This document shows, in pieces, positions 22,371 to 32,553 of a DNA stretch of 64,000 nt. The DNA is from Balanoglossus misakiensis. Lineage: Eukaryota > Hemichordata. A program made the position numbers and the translations under genes. The stretch covers positions 558,001-622,000 of the forward strand of contig CM082578.2 in the NCBI GenBank assembly GCA_040954595.2, written 5' to 3'. Position 1 is the stretch's first letter; each line of letters starts with the position of its first letter. The notes beneath the pieces are model-generated. The model saw only the letters and a program-made list of their open reading frames with translations, did not search any database and was not told the DNA's origin.

Positions 22371-22489
22371 TCTCCTCCGTTATCGAGTGACAAACTAAGT
22401 GTACCAATTATGTTGCCCTATTTATACTCATGCCTTATAAATATTTATGAGATGCGTAAAGATATCGCTGCGTAATGAGGCTTTGAATA
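22371..22489 (-). repeat. A1 repeat of the inner element
   Basis: 119 bp forming the 5' terminus. Identical to A2 at 13752-13870. Confidence 0.88.
22419..22426 (-). promoter_or_regulatory. TATA-like box of the inner element
   Basis: TATAAATA on the minus strand, about 65 nt before the gag ATG and within A1. The A2 copy repeats it. Confidence 0.5.
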
Positions 22490-22524
22490 CATACGAAAAC
22501 ATACTACGCAGTGGGGATAAGGAA
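22490..22524 (+). repeat. B2 repeat of the outer element, right half
   Basis: Aligns with 13278-13312 with two mismatches (CGCAGT against TGCATT). It starts CATACG directly after the inner element. No target duplication is present. Confidence 0.75.
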
Positions 22525-23399
22525 CCAATTATCTTTGTCTGTGGTATTACTGGCATTTTTTAGGGCCCAAGCGCACGCTAATTACACTTCGCACCGTAAA
22601 TGATTTCGTCTGAGGTGACAACCCATTTATGCAGCCGGTCTCCACAGCCCAATTAGCCAGGGACATTTTGGGACATATGCGATAGATTTGTCCTTTTTCA
22701 ACTGTTCCGGCAGAGATTATTGGGAATTCTCCCTTGATGTGCCGAATAATTTTCTCAATTGGCCAAAAATTTGGAAGGTCAACATAACAACAGCCTTCCT
22801 CATTGCTTCAAACTCTGGCTTCAGGTTGTAAAGCCGAAACATAGCATTGCTATGCGAATTTCGTAAATATAGTTAGCTCTATAATACAATGAGAGGACCA
22901 TTGCATCCACCGGTAGCACAAACATAATTGACATCTTGTCCTGAAAATAGTGCTGTCTGACGATTTCCCTTTCCAGCGTACCAGTCAGACCAAGTTAGCA
23001 CTGGCCGGACTGGCTTACCTTTTTGTATTTTTATTTACTGTTGGGTTCAATAGAGAGAACAATCACGAGAATTAGTTTAATGAGGACAAACCAGGATTTC
23101 ACATGTATTTTAGATTTTATTTTATTTGAAATACTATTGCTTCACCCTTATCTCGTCCCCCATTTAATTTTTAATGTACTTACCATTATTTTGTTAACTT
23201 AAATGATTTTGATCTGAGAAAGGGACGTATACGTAATTACCATACATTATGTATTGCTACGCTCTCTGACATTGGGGCAAGAAGCAGATGTGTGTGCTGT
23301 ATTCAACTGCAGACATCCTGGAAGCAAAACTCTGTGAACCCGTGGTGTTTACGAAAATAACATGTATTTACATCAAGGCTTGATAAGAAAGATGACATT
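22525..23399. other. Unassigned flank with one open minus-strand stretch
   Basis: On the minus strand, 22807-22547 is open for 86 codons (with DLPNFWPIEKIIRHIKGEFP). It lacks a Met near its start, and I do not recognise it. It may be an exon remnant of another transposon. The rest (22808-23399) shows no structure that I can name. Confidence 0.3.
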
Positions 23400-24435
23400 A
23401 AAATATGTAATAGACAAATAAGTTACCATGGACGATTACGATTACCCAAAAAACTAAGCACGTGCCTAACTCGCCTTTGACAAATACAAACAAGTCATCC
23501 GCGAACGAGACTGGAAATGCAAATTTATGCAGATACAAATGGCTCCTCGATATCGAAGACTCGTGGAAAGACTCCTCCGACTTGAATAGCTTTTTTATAT
23601 TTACAGTAAAGGACAGTTTTGGTGTGATAGTCGTGACAGACACTAGTATTAGCGCTGTGTCTTCATTCGCCTAGTCGACGGTAGCAACACCATCGTCCGT
23701 TCGCACGTGCTCGCTCAACTACATGCAGTCTCCTATTTTCCGGAGAGCAATGGCGACCTTGGCGGGTGAAGCGCGAAGATGTAGCAACATTTGGCATTTC
23801 TTTACTAGGACACGTGTACTCTGGGCACCGTACTCCTCACGGGATCTGATTCACTCAGATCAGTACACGTCCTCTAGTGTTTAATGCCACATCATTTTTG
23901 AGTGCATATGTCTAGAAATGTACCAAATAAGTTAACATGGACGATTACATTGACACCCAACAAACTAAGCACATGACTAACTCGCCTTTGACAATTACAA
24001 ACGAGTCACCCGCGAACGAGGCTGGAAGGCGTGGCTTTCTGGTATGCAAATGCAGATACAAATGGTCCTCGAGAACGAAGACACGTCGAAACACTTCTCC
24101 GACGTAGTCTGTTTTTATATTTACTGTAAATGAGTTTTGGTGTGATAGTCGTTACAGACACTATTATTAGCGCTGTGTCTTAATTCGCCTCACCGACGGT
24201 CGCAACACGACTTTCCGCTCGCACCAGTTCGCTCGACCACACTCCTATTTTCCGGAGAGCAATGGCTGGCGAAGCGCGAAGATGTAGCAACACCTGGCAT
24301 TTCTCTACTAGTACACGTGTACTCTGGGCACCGTACTCCTCACGGGATCTGATTCACTCAGATCAGTACACGTCTTCTAGTGTTTAATGCCACGTCATTT
24401 TTTGAGTGCATAGCTGGGATGAAATGACAGTTTAT
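23400..24435. repeat. Tandem duplication of about 510 bp
   Basis: The block starting GTTACCATGGACGATTAC at 23422 recurs at 23932 with roughly 10-15% difference. Both end in a conserved part with GCGAAGCGCGAAGATGTAGC and a small palindrome, GATCTGATTCACTCAGATC. A third copy of only that conserved part starts near 25221. No gene. Confidence 0.75.
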
Positions 24436-25726
24436 TATCAGTCGGTACACATGACATTTTCGGCCAATTTGGAGTGTGCACAAGTTTTATAAGCTTTATA
24501 GGACCATCTAAGCTCTAAGTCACAATACAGAACTAGGTTTCGGAATGGCATACGATCAACTTAAGAGCTAGGGGTGGCCAGATAATGCGTTTTATTGACC
24601 CCTACAGTACGGAACTAGGGGAGGGCATGGCATTTTATTATGAGTTGTAGAACTACGCAAGACATTGGCAGACATTTAACTAAACCGAGTACATGAGCAT
24701 TACAGTTGATTAGCCTAAACGTTTCAGTTCATAACTAGGAACATGGGCATGGTATTTTACTAACAGTTCAAGTACCAGTACAACCCTTGGGGTGGGAGTA
24801 ACAGTTTATTAACAACTATAGAGAAGCAGGGAGGGCATGACATTTTTATTATTGGTAACTTATAGTACAAAGTGAGTGTTGCACATGACATTTGACTAAC
24901 AGTTATAGTACAGAACTAGAGGAAGGCATGGCATTTTACTAAAAAGCAAGGGATGTGCATGATATTGTACCTACCGTTAAGTATTACATGTAGTACAATG
25001 AGGGATTGTCATAACATTTTATTAACAGCAAAAGTACAGAACAAGGGGAAGGCATGTCATTTTACTAAAAAGCAAGGGATGTGCATGATATTGTACTTAC
25101 ACTTAAGTATTACATGTAGTACAATGAGGGATTGTCATAACATTTTATTAACAGCAACAGTACAGAACAAGGGCAGGGTACGACATTTTATTATCAATTA
25201 ACACAGCAAGGGGATGGGCATGGCGACCTTGGCGGGCGAAGCGCGAAGATGTAGCAACACTTGGCATTTCTCTACTAGTACACGTGTACTCTGGGCACCG
25301 TACTCCTCACGGGATCTGATTCACTCAGATCAGTACACGTCCTCTAGTGTTAATGCCACGTCATTTTTTTGAGTGCATAGCTGGTATGAAATGACAGTTT
25401 ATTATCAGTCGGTACACATGACATTTTCGGCCTATTTGAAGTGTGCACAAGTTTAATAAGCTTTATAGGACCATCTAAGCTCTAAGTCACAATGCAGAAC
25501 TAGGTTTCGGCATGGCATACGATCAACTTAAGAGCTAGGGTGGCCAGATAATGCGTTTTATTGACCCCTACAGTACGGAACTAGGGGAGGGCATGGCATT
25601 TTATTATGAGTTGTAGAACTACGCAAGACATTGGCAGACATTTTACTAAACCAAGTACATGACCATTACAGTTGATTAGCCTAAACGTTTCAGTTCATAA
25701 CTAGGAACATGGGCATGATATTTTAC
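24436..25726. repeat. Degenerate minisatellite with a ~965-bp duplication
   Basis: Loosely repeated 60-70-bp phrases such as GGGCATGGCATTTTATTA and AGTACAGAACTAGGGG. About 500 bp around 24260-24760 is copied at about 25220-25726. The copy ends at TATTTTAC, where the Crypton begins; the other copy continues TAACAGTTCAAG at 24761, giving an uninterrupted reference. Confidence 0.75.
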
Positions 25727-25732
25727 GTATAT

Positions 25733-25827
25733 ATATCGTATGACTAACGAGGCGACATCCATAATATCAACCGAGGACGAAGTCCGAGGTTGATATTATG
25801 GATGACGCCGAAGTAGTCATACGATAT
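25733..25827. repeat. Palindrome at the left end of the Crypton
   Basis: The arms ATATCGTATGACT and CATCCATAATATCAACC pair across a loop containing GAGGACGAAGTCCGAG. The loop design recurs at the right end. Confidence 0.85.
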
Positions 25828-26122
25828 TTAACATACACAACGAGTGAAAGGTGCAGGCCCCTCTACAAGTAAACACCCCTCAACCGACAATACAGTGTTT
25901 AAAAATCTTTTGTATGGACCCTAAGCGGTTGATATCAGCCTAACTTTCAAAATGGTATGGTCCTACTTACGGAAAGTATTTAATTATTCAGCGTTTTGCA
26001 CCTGGGATGCATATATTGCCTAGTTCAACCAATTATTGTTTAGTAATAAGCTCACATGCAATGTTTCTTCCAATTGTATTGGCTGTGCATGTTTTACACA
26101 TGCACAATGGCATATCTTATAA

Positions 26123-26129
26123 TATAAAT
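26123..26129 (+). promoter_or_regulatory. TATA-like box of the Crypton gene
   Basis: TATAAAT about 55 nt ahead of the ATG at 26182. Confidence 0.45.
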
Positions 26130-26181
26130 GCACGGCCACGAGGCACAATTTCTTTCTACCTGAACGTGTCATAGTGGCAGC

Positions 26182-27767
26182 ATGGCGCATGAGGTGTATC
26201 CCGATTTTTCTGATATCTCTGATGAAGAGTTAATTGAAGCCTCACAAGCAGCAGAATATTTGAACGAGCTTGGCTTCGAAAATATCGATATAGCAGTCAG
26301 GAGCATTCCTTCGGTGAGTCACGAATTCTTTTATTCATTCCGCCATTTTCACCTTTTTATCGTGTACGTTGTCGTTGAACATGCAAGTAAGAATGTATAT
26401 TGAATCATTTTTTATTTCGTTAAAGGACATTCCCAGAGGGCGGTTTGCTGACCCAGTGTCGGATTCCTGCGTACAGGGGGTTGCAAAAAATTCCATTCCC
26501 AAGAATACTCAACGCCGTAATATGTGGGCGCTACGGACTTTCAACGAATGGGCCATGGCCCGAAATAATACTCGCGTCGAGTCGTCAACTGATGAGAAAG
26601 TGAAGATAACTCGTAGTATAGAAACGATGTCCACAGACGATTTGCAGTATTGGCTTAGCAAGTTTGTACTGGAGGCGAGGAAAGTCGACGGACACCCCTA
26701 CCCACCAAAAACTGTACTCTCATTGATAATGGGCTTGCAAAGTTATGTATGTTTCGAAAGACAAACCCGGACAAACTTTCTTGCCGACCAAGAATTTGTT
26801 GGTTTCCGTCAGGTTCTTGATGCAGAGATGAAGAGACTGTCTAGCATTGGTATCGGAACAAACAAGAAACAGGCTGAGGCAATATCTACTGAGCAAATCG
26901 ATTTACTGTGGAAAATGAAACTACCAGGCGACCATTCCCCCAGGGTTCTTGTCCGCACAATGGTATTCTTGAATGGGAAACATTTTGCCCTCAGAAGTGG
27001 ACAGGAACACCGTGCGCTTCGCTTTGACCCACCTCAGATTACTTTGCGTGAACCTGATGGCGACACTCCGTATCTGCTATACGTGGAAGACGTGTCAAAA
27101 AGCAACCAAGGTGGACTAAAACACATGAAAGTTCGTCGAAAGGAAGTGAAACATTATGCAAATACTGATAATCCAGCGAGATGTCATGTTCGGCTATATA
27201 AAAAATACGTTTCGCTGTGTCCACCAAATGCGAACAAGAGTACGTTCTACTTGCAACCCTTGCGAAAATACGAAGAATCGTCGAAGGTGTGGTTCAGCAA
27301 ACAGGCTATGGGCCACAACTCCCTGCAACCTGTGGTACCTGAACTATTTAGAGCAGCTGGGATAAATGGTCACTTTACCAATCACGGCCTGAGAGCTACA
27401 GCTGCTACGAGCCTTTTCCAAAACGGAGTTGATGAACAGTAAATTATGGAACGCACAGGACATCGTTCTGTAGAAGGCGAGTACATGTATCTCCTTTTTT
27501 CAAAACAGTTTTAAAAAGTAAATGCACTTTATGATCTCTTGATTTACTGATTTATTGTTTACATTTCAAGGTGTTCGTAATTACAAGCGTTCGAGTCAGG
27601 AACAACAGAAGAGGGTGATTGACATCTTAAATGGTCCAGCTGCAACCAAAAGCCATCGCGAAACCCCAATTAAAAGTGATAATACCGACGTCAAACAACA
27701 TGAAATCTCCAGCAACGTCAAGTCCAATGTGGTTTACAACAACTGTATATTCCATATTCAAAAATAG
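26182..27767 (+). pseudogene. Crypton tyrosine recombinase, three exons, one nonsense codon
   Basis: Exon 1 is 26182-26313 (44 codons, donor TCG|GTGAGT). Exon 2 is 26426-27476 (acceptor TTCGTTAAAG). Exon 3 is 27571-27767 (acceptor ACATTTCAAG). Together they give 460 codons. Exon 2 shows the family's N-terminal signature (RFADPVSD, PKNTQRRNMWALRTFNEWA), an Arg in FALRSGQEHR, HGLR at about residue 364 and ERTGHRS. The nucleophile Tyr (about residue 399, VRNYKRSS) lies in exon 3. Intron 2 would use a GC donor (GAAG|GCGAGT), and without it the Tyr would be lost. A TAA at 27440-27442 interrupts exon 2. The domain is the DUF3504 type shared with ZMYM/QRICH1-like host proteins. AATAAA follows at about 27784. 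Confidence 0.82.
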
Positions 27768-27847
27768 AAATTGAATGTAATTGAATAAATATTAAGATGT
27801 TTAAATGTTACATTTTGTAGTTTTGTCTGCATTTTTATTTGGAGATA

Positions 27848-27975
27848 GGTCGTGATATTGTCTCGAGGCGTAGCCGAGAGTCAATATCACGACCGTACCG
27901 CCAAATATTCATTTTCGAGGCATGATGGCTGAAATATCACGAGACGAAGTCGAGTGAAATTTCTGCTATCATGCC
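27848..27975. repeat. Two hairpins at the right end of the Crypton
   Basis: Stem 1 is GGTCGTGATATTG with its complement (27848-27894), with loop part CGAGGCGTAGCCGAG. Stem 2 is GGCATGAT with its complement (27919-27975), with loop part CGAGACGAAGTCGAG. Confidence 0.8.
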
Positions 27976-28088
27976 GAGAGTTCAATAGGTTGATATCACC
28001 CCACCCCAAAAATATCACCTCAAAATGAGGTTGCTCTCTAAAATTTCAACCGCTAAATCTATTGTACTATCTGTGACGAGTTGTGTAT

Positions 28089-28371
28089 TAACAGTTCAAG
28101 TACCATTACTACCCTTGGGGTGGGAGTAACATTTTATTAACAACTATCGAGAAGCAGGGAGGGCATGACATTTTTATTATTGGTAACTTATAGTACAAAG
28201 TGAGTGTTGGACATGACATTTGACTAACAGTTATAGTACAGAACTAGGGGAAGGCATGTCATTTTACTAAAAAGCAAGGGATGTGCATGATATTGTACTT
28301 ACCGTTAAGTATTACATGTAGTACAATGAGGGATTGTCATAACATTTTATTAACAGCAACAGTACAGAACA
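28089..28371. repeat. Minisatellite continuing beyond the Crypton
   Basis: Resumes at TAACAGTTCAAGTACCATTA and matches 24761-25060. It then passes into the 81-bp repeats. Confidence 0.75.
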
Positions 28372-29880
28372 ACAACGGTAATCACGTCGGGTTTCCTACG
28401 GCCTGGCTCAGCTGAAGCCCCGGCACTCTAGAGTAGAAACAGGCGAACATTGACCACGTTGATCAAGTCAGATTTCCTACGGCGTGACTCGACTAAAACC
28501 CCGGCACACTATGACAGTCACTAGCGTTCGTTAGCAACGTTGATCAAGTCAGATTTCCTACGGCATGGCTTGGCTAAAGCCCCGGCACTCTAGAGCAGAA
28601 ACACGCGTACAGAGACCACGTTGATCAAGTCTGATCTCCTACGGCTTGGCTCGACTAAAACCCCGGCACACTACGACAGTCACTAGCGTTCGTTAGCAAC
28701 GTTGATCAAGTCAGATTTCCTACGGCATGGCTTGGCTAAAGCCCTGGCACTCTAGAGCAGAAACACGCGTACAGAGACCACGTTGATCTACTCACATGTC
28801 CTTCGGCCTGGCACGGCTGATGCCCCGGCACTATATATAGGACACAGACTGGCGTAAGTTATCAACGGTGATTACGTCGGATTTCCTACGGCCTGGTTTA
28901 GCTGAAGCCCCGGCACTTTAGAGCGGAAACACGCGTACATTGACCACGATTATCAAGTCAGATCTCCTACGGCTTGGCTCGACTAAAACCTCGGCACACC
29001 ATGACAGACACTAGCGTTCGTTAGCAACGGTGATCAAGTCGGATTTCATTCGGCCGGGCTCTGCAAAAGACCCGACACTCTAGTACAAAGACGTTGGCTA
29101 AGTCGGGCAAACCGAAGAGGGAAAGTCACAGCGGGTCATCACTCGACATTTGTTCGGGTATTACTGCATTATTGCCTCTCAATTTATAGAGAAAGCCCGA
29201 ATTTAACCAGGGCGTTTCAAACACCGACGTTAGTTGGGGGCACGGCCTTCAGTACTGCCGGGTAAGCTGACATCGGCGTACCACATATAATGTAGGGGGG
29301 GGGGGGTGGAAACAGAACGGTTCAATACTACATTTATTAGATATCAGCTAATTTTGGACAATCACCTAAAATCTAAATCATTTTTTCATATTTGGATATC
29401 TGATGATGTATGAAATTTCCATTATATGTAAAAATGGTGCTGATTATAAAAAATGCACTCTGAATGAGCTGATTTAATACAAAATTGCGTTTTATTCGTT
29501 TTTGCACCAAATATGTCATTTTTAGGCAAAACATTCTTTATTTTTTTAATTCGGTGACCTGATCACATATAAACAATTGCTTGTATGTTAAAAGTTTTTA
29601 TGACTCTTAAAAGCAGTGACACTGGCGGCATTCAAGACGAAAATAACCATTTTAGCCACATTTTGGTCAAAAATGGTAAATTTTTGAAAATTACGAAAAA
29701 TAACTGTTTTCTACATTTTCGGATATCTGATGGGGTATAGAATGCTCTTCGTATGTATATATCGATACAAATTGCACAAAAGACAGTCTAATTTGGCTCA
29801 CTGCAGACAAAATTGCGTTTTACCAAATTTTCCTTGAAAATGTCATTTTTAGAAAAACAATTTTGCTGTTTGAACCTCTA
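28372..29880 (+). repeat. Macro-repeat copy, direct orientation
   Basis: 81-bp array (about 28372-29085), G-tract block (G run around 29297-29306) and part of the AT-rich block. Same order as 4263-6000. No gene. Confidence 0.82.
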
Positions 29881-30134
29881 GCTTTATGCTATATTTCGCA
29901 AAACTATTACTATCGGCTGTTAGTATACGGATCCACCCAGTAGGGGACTGCAACCACCGGGCTAATTCGCCACATTTGTCCCGTATCACCCGAGGTGGGG
30001 AGGCCCCGGGGGTACGCTGGGGATTAGAAAATTTTGTAAAATAAAGGGTGCGAAACTGCATTTTGTGGACTCAAAAGCACAAGTTTTGTGGCATAAGTAT
30101 GTGAACCCAGTTTCGCACCCTTTATTTACAAAAT
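29881..30134. other. Spacer with a small inverted-repeat element
   Basis: About 30030-30134 forms a hairpin whose arms read AAATAAAGGGTGCGAAACTG and its near-complement, so it is probably a short MITE. The G/C-rich stretch 29930-30010 is unlike its neighbours and unassigned. Confidence 0.5.
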
Positions 30135-30470
30135 AATATTATGGTCTTTTCCCAGAAAGACAAATGTACCCCCCCCCTCGTATAAAAATACAAGCCACCG
30201 TTATTACATATTGAGTTTAGTTTTAAAACATGTTTAGTAAGGTTTCTAATACATATACAGATATAATTTCATATTGATTTGGTGTATTTCATTTAGCTTA
30301 GCATTAAAATACATTAGGGCAGCGTTATTACATATTGGGTTAAGGTGTTATTACATATTGGGTTAACGTTTATTACATATAGGGTTAGTGTTACATCTTG
30401 GGTTAAGTGTTATTACATATTGGGTTAGTATTACATATTGAGTTAATTATTACATATTGGGGTGATACAG
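30135..30470 (-). mobile_element. Partial foldback element, inverted relative to 6701-7843
   Basis: Equivalent to 6701-7070 in reverse, including the subrepeat arm, the G/C tract and the outer end GGGGTGATACAG. It abuts the 81-bp repeat at the same base as the first copy. Confidence 0.75.
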
Positions 30471-31373
30471 CTAACGAACGCTAGTGTCTGTCATAGTGTG
30501 CCGGGGTTTTAGTCGAGCCAAGCCGTAGGAGATTAGACTTGATCAACGTGGTCTCTGTACGCGTTTGTCTGCTCTAGAGTGCCGGGGCTTTATCCAAGCC
30601 ATGCCGTAGAAAATCTGACATGATCACCGTTGCTAACGTACGCTAGTGTCTGTCATATTGTGACGGAGATTTAGCCGAGCCAGGCCGTAGAAAAATCGAC
30701 TTGTTCAACGTTACCAGTGTGCAACTGTTTCTGCTCTAGAGTGTCAGGGTTTTAGCCGACTTATGCTGTAGGAAATCTGAGTTGATGAACGGGAATTCAA
30801 TGTTAGAAAACCCGTGTGGAAAGTATCTCTACCCGTTTGAAACTAAGAAAAGAATGTATTCTTATTTATTTTGTAAAAAAGACAATTTTTCGAAAAAAAG
30901 TCGAAAATGGTAATTTTGTCTTGGGTGATTCAAATTATACCGCCTTTTCTGGAATTTGCAGCATTTTTTACAAGAGAACGACACTTCATGCTCCATAATA
31001 TTTCCGAAAATGAAGAAAAGAGTTATTTTTTTATGATTTTTTTAAAAATTTACCATTTTTGTCATAATATGGCCAAAATGGCTATTTTTTCTTGAATTCC
31101 GTCTATATCTCTGCATTTTTGGAGTGGTCGAAACTTTTAACATACAATCAACATGTCATATATAATCAGGGCACCGAATTCGAAGAACAATTAAAGCTTG
31201 TTTTAATTGTTTTTCTAAAAATGACATTTTCAAGGAAAATTTGGTAAAACGCAATTTTGTCTGCAGTGAGCCAAATTAGACTGTCTTTTGTGCAATTTGT
31301 ATCGATATATACATACGAAGAGCATTCTATACTCCATCAGATATCCGAAAATGTAGAAAACAGGTATTTTTTG
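30471..31373 (-). repeat. Macro-repeat copy, inverted
   Basis: Inverted 81-bp array (30471-30790), then the inverted AT-rich block, cut at 31373 by Gmr1-like element 1. It resumes at 39976 after that element, with about 150 bp missing in comparison with 43570-43725. Confidence 0.82.
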
Positions 31374-32362
31374 TGTCACAAAGTGTCTATAGGGTTGTGT
31401 GTTGTCTTGTGTGTCCAGTGTTGTTTTTGTGTGGTGGTTAAAGGTTAGTTAGGATTTGCTGCACGTCTACTTGTCTGAGGTGGTTAGACAGTCAGTTACA
31501 CATATTACCATCGGACGGCTTTGACAAAATGAACTCTGCTATGACACACCACCAGTGTGAATAACTGCGCATGGACAATTCACCAGCCCTGGATTACATA
31601 ATCTCTGCACTGATTTGGTTTGCATGAATAATTCGGAGGTGATAATTCGGGGAGAAACGAAAACAATAGACAGTGGAGAACAGTGGACAATCATTCTGAA
31701 TAAATTATTGTAGAAAATATGTACAGCAATGCACCTGGAAGGTGGTATAAAAGGCTGCGTGCCCATTCTTGAGGGGGAGACTGACATGACAGCCAGCGGT
31801 AGCACTGAGGCACTGTGTGTGTAATCCTACCAGAATCTGACTGCCAGGCCTGTATGGCGAAACTACCACGGTGACGGAGTTTTCCACCAAGTGTGATACG
31901 AGACATCCTGTGCGGCCACGGATAAACCATCTTCTCGATGAAACTGGAACGACTGATATATTCTGCGACCCATTTCCCGGAACATTGTCACTACTGAACT
32001 CACTGAACTCAACAATCTTTCTTAGCAAGGGTAGGACAACCGTTCGATAACCACCTGTTAATGTCTTTGTCATGTTTGTACCGTTTCATGTCTTTGTGTT
32101 TGTGTTTTGTGTAATATTTCTTTACTGTGCATACAGTCCACTGGTATTTTGTCTATAGTGGCTGTCCCTGTACAATTTATTGGATCCATCGATACATTTC
32201 TGCAAGTTGAATAAATAGTCTATGCATAAACGTAATAACGTTTCTGAGTTTTACGATTCCCGTAGTAAGGGGTCCCCAGCACACAAGAACCCAGTCACAT
32301 GGTCTGAAGGAAAAGCTACCTGATACTGCTCAGTATCATCCCTTGTATCTTACCTTGTGACA
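31374..32362 (+). repeat. 5' LTR of Gmr1-like element 1 (989 bp)
   Basis: The ends are TGTCACAAAG and CTTGTGACA. TATAAAAGG at about 31746 is a likely TATA box. It differs from the 3' copy at about 1-2% of positions by eye. Confidence 0.88.
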
Positions 32363-32366
32363 TATT

Positions 32367-32384
32367 TGGTGGCAGCGGTGGGAT
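32367..32384 (+). other. Primer-binding site, tRNA-Leu type
   Basis: TGGTGGCAGCGGTGGGAT, four bases after the LTR. The same 18-mer as at 1828-1845. Confidence 0.9.
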
Positions 32385-32553
32385 AGTTTTCATTGAAATT
32401 CATATCTTTCGGATTTTTTTGTTTATTCCCACCGTTTATTTCTTGGACACCCATCGTGGTTCCTGGTATATAACAAAAACTACAAAAGGGGAACAAATTG
32501 GCCAATCTTGTAGGTGTTGGTGAATCGTAAACTCAGGGTATAATATTTGTAGG

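Larger units (their letters stand above)
13546..22489 (-). mobile_element. DIRS/PAT-type tyrosine-recombinase retrotransposon (inner element)
   Basis: On the minus strand the order is A1 (22489-22371), gag, RT-RNase H, tyrosine recombinase, B1 (13948-13871), A2 (13870-13752), B2 (13623-13546). B1 and A2 abut at 13871/13870, so joining the two element ends recreates the B1A2 junction. This fixes the boundaries without outside data. The length is 8,944 bp, or about 6.7 kb without the nested LTR element. There is no target duplication, as expected when a recombinase integrates a circle. A1 and A2 look identical over 119 bp, so the insertion is fairly recent, though a frameshift and the nested insertion disable the RT. 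Confidence 0.88.
11066..22524 (+). mobile_element. Degenerate DIRS/PAT-type retrotransposon with split direct repeats (outer element)
   Basis: Its terminal repeats are arranged A1-internal-B1A2-B2, the diagnostic split-direct-repeat layout of PAT/Ngaro-type tyrosine-recombinase retrotransposons: A1 11066-11182, B1 13245-13312, A2 13313-13429, B2 13513-13545 plus 22490-22524. B2 is interrupted by the second element (13546-22489). B1 and A2 abut, as the circle-junction model of these elements requires, and the junction is ambiguous by one A. Inside are a TATA-like box, a leader exon with a splice donor, an intronic minisatellite and perhaps one more exon, but no RT or recombinase. It is a deletion derivative or a non-autonomous relative. 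Confidence 0.7.
25727..28088 (+). mobile_element. Crypton-type DNA transposon (about 2.36 kb)
   Basis: Encodes one tyrosine recombinase and no RT. The boundaries come from comparing the minisatellite that it interrupts (TATTTTAC|TAACAG) with the intact copy at 24753-24766. No terminal inverted repeats or target duplication are seen, though GTAT occurs at both inner ends. Hairpins sit close to each end (25733-25827 and 27848-27975). All of this fits Cryptons, which are thought to insert through a circular intermediate. Confidence 0.82.

Noticed and set aside
31539-32073. Minus-strand frames of 79-122 codons in the LTR
   Set aside because: They are duplicated at 39505-39904 because they lie in the LTR, and run against the element's transcription. 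No domain seen.
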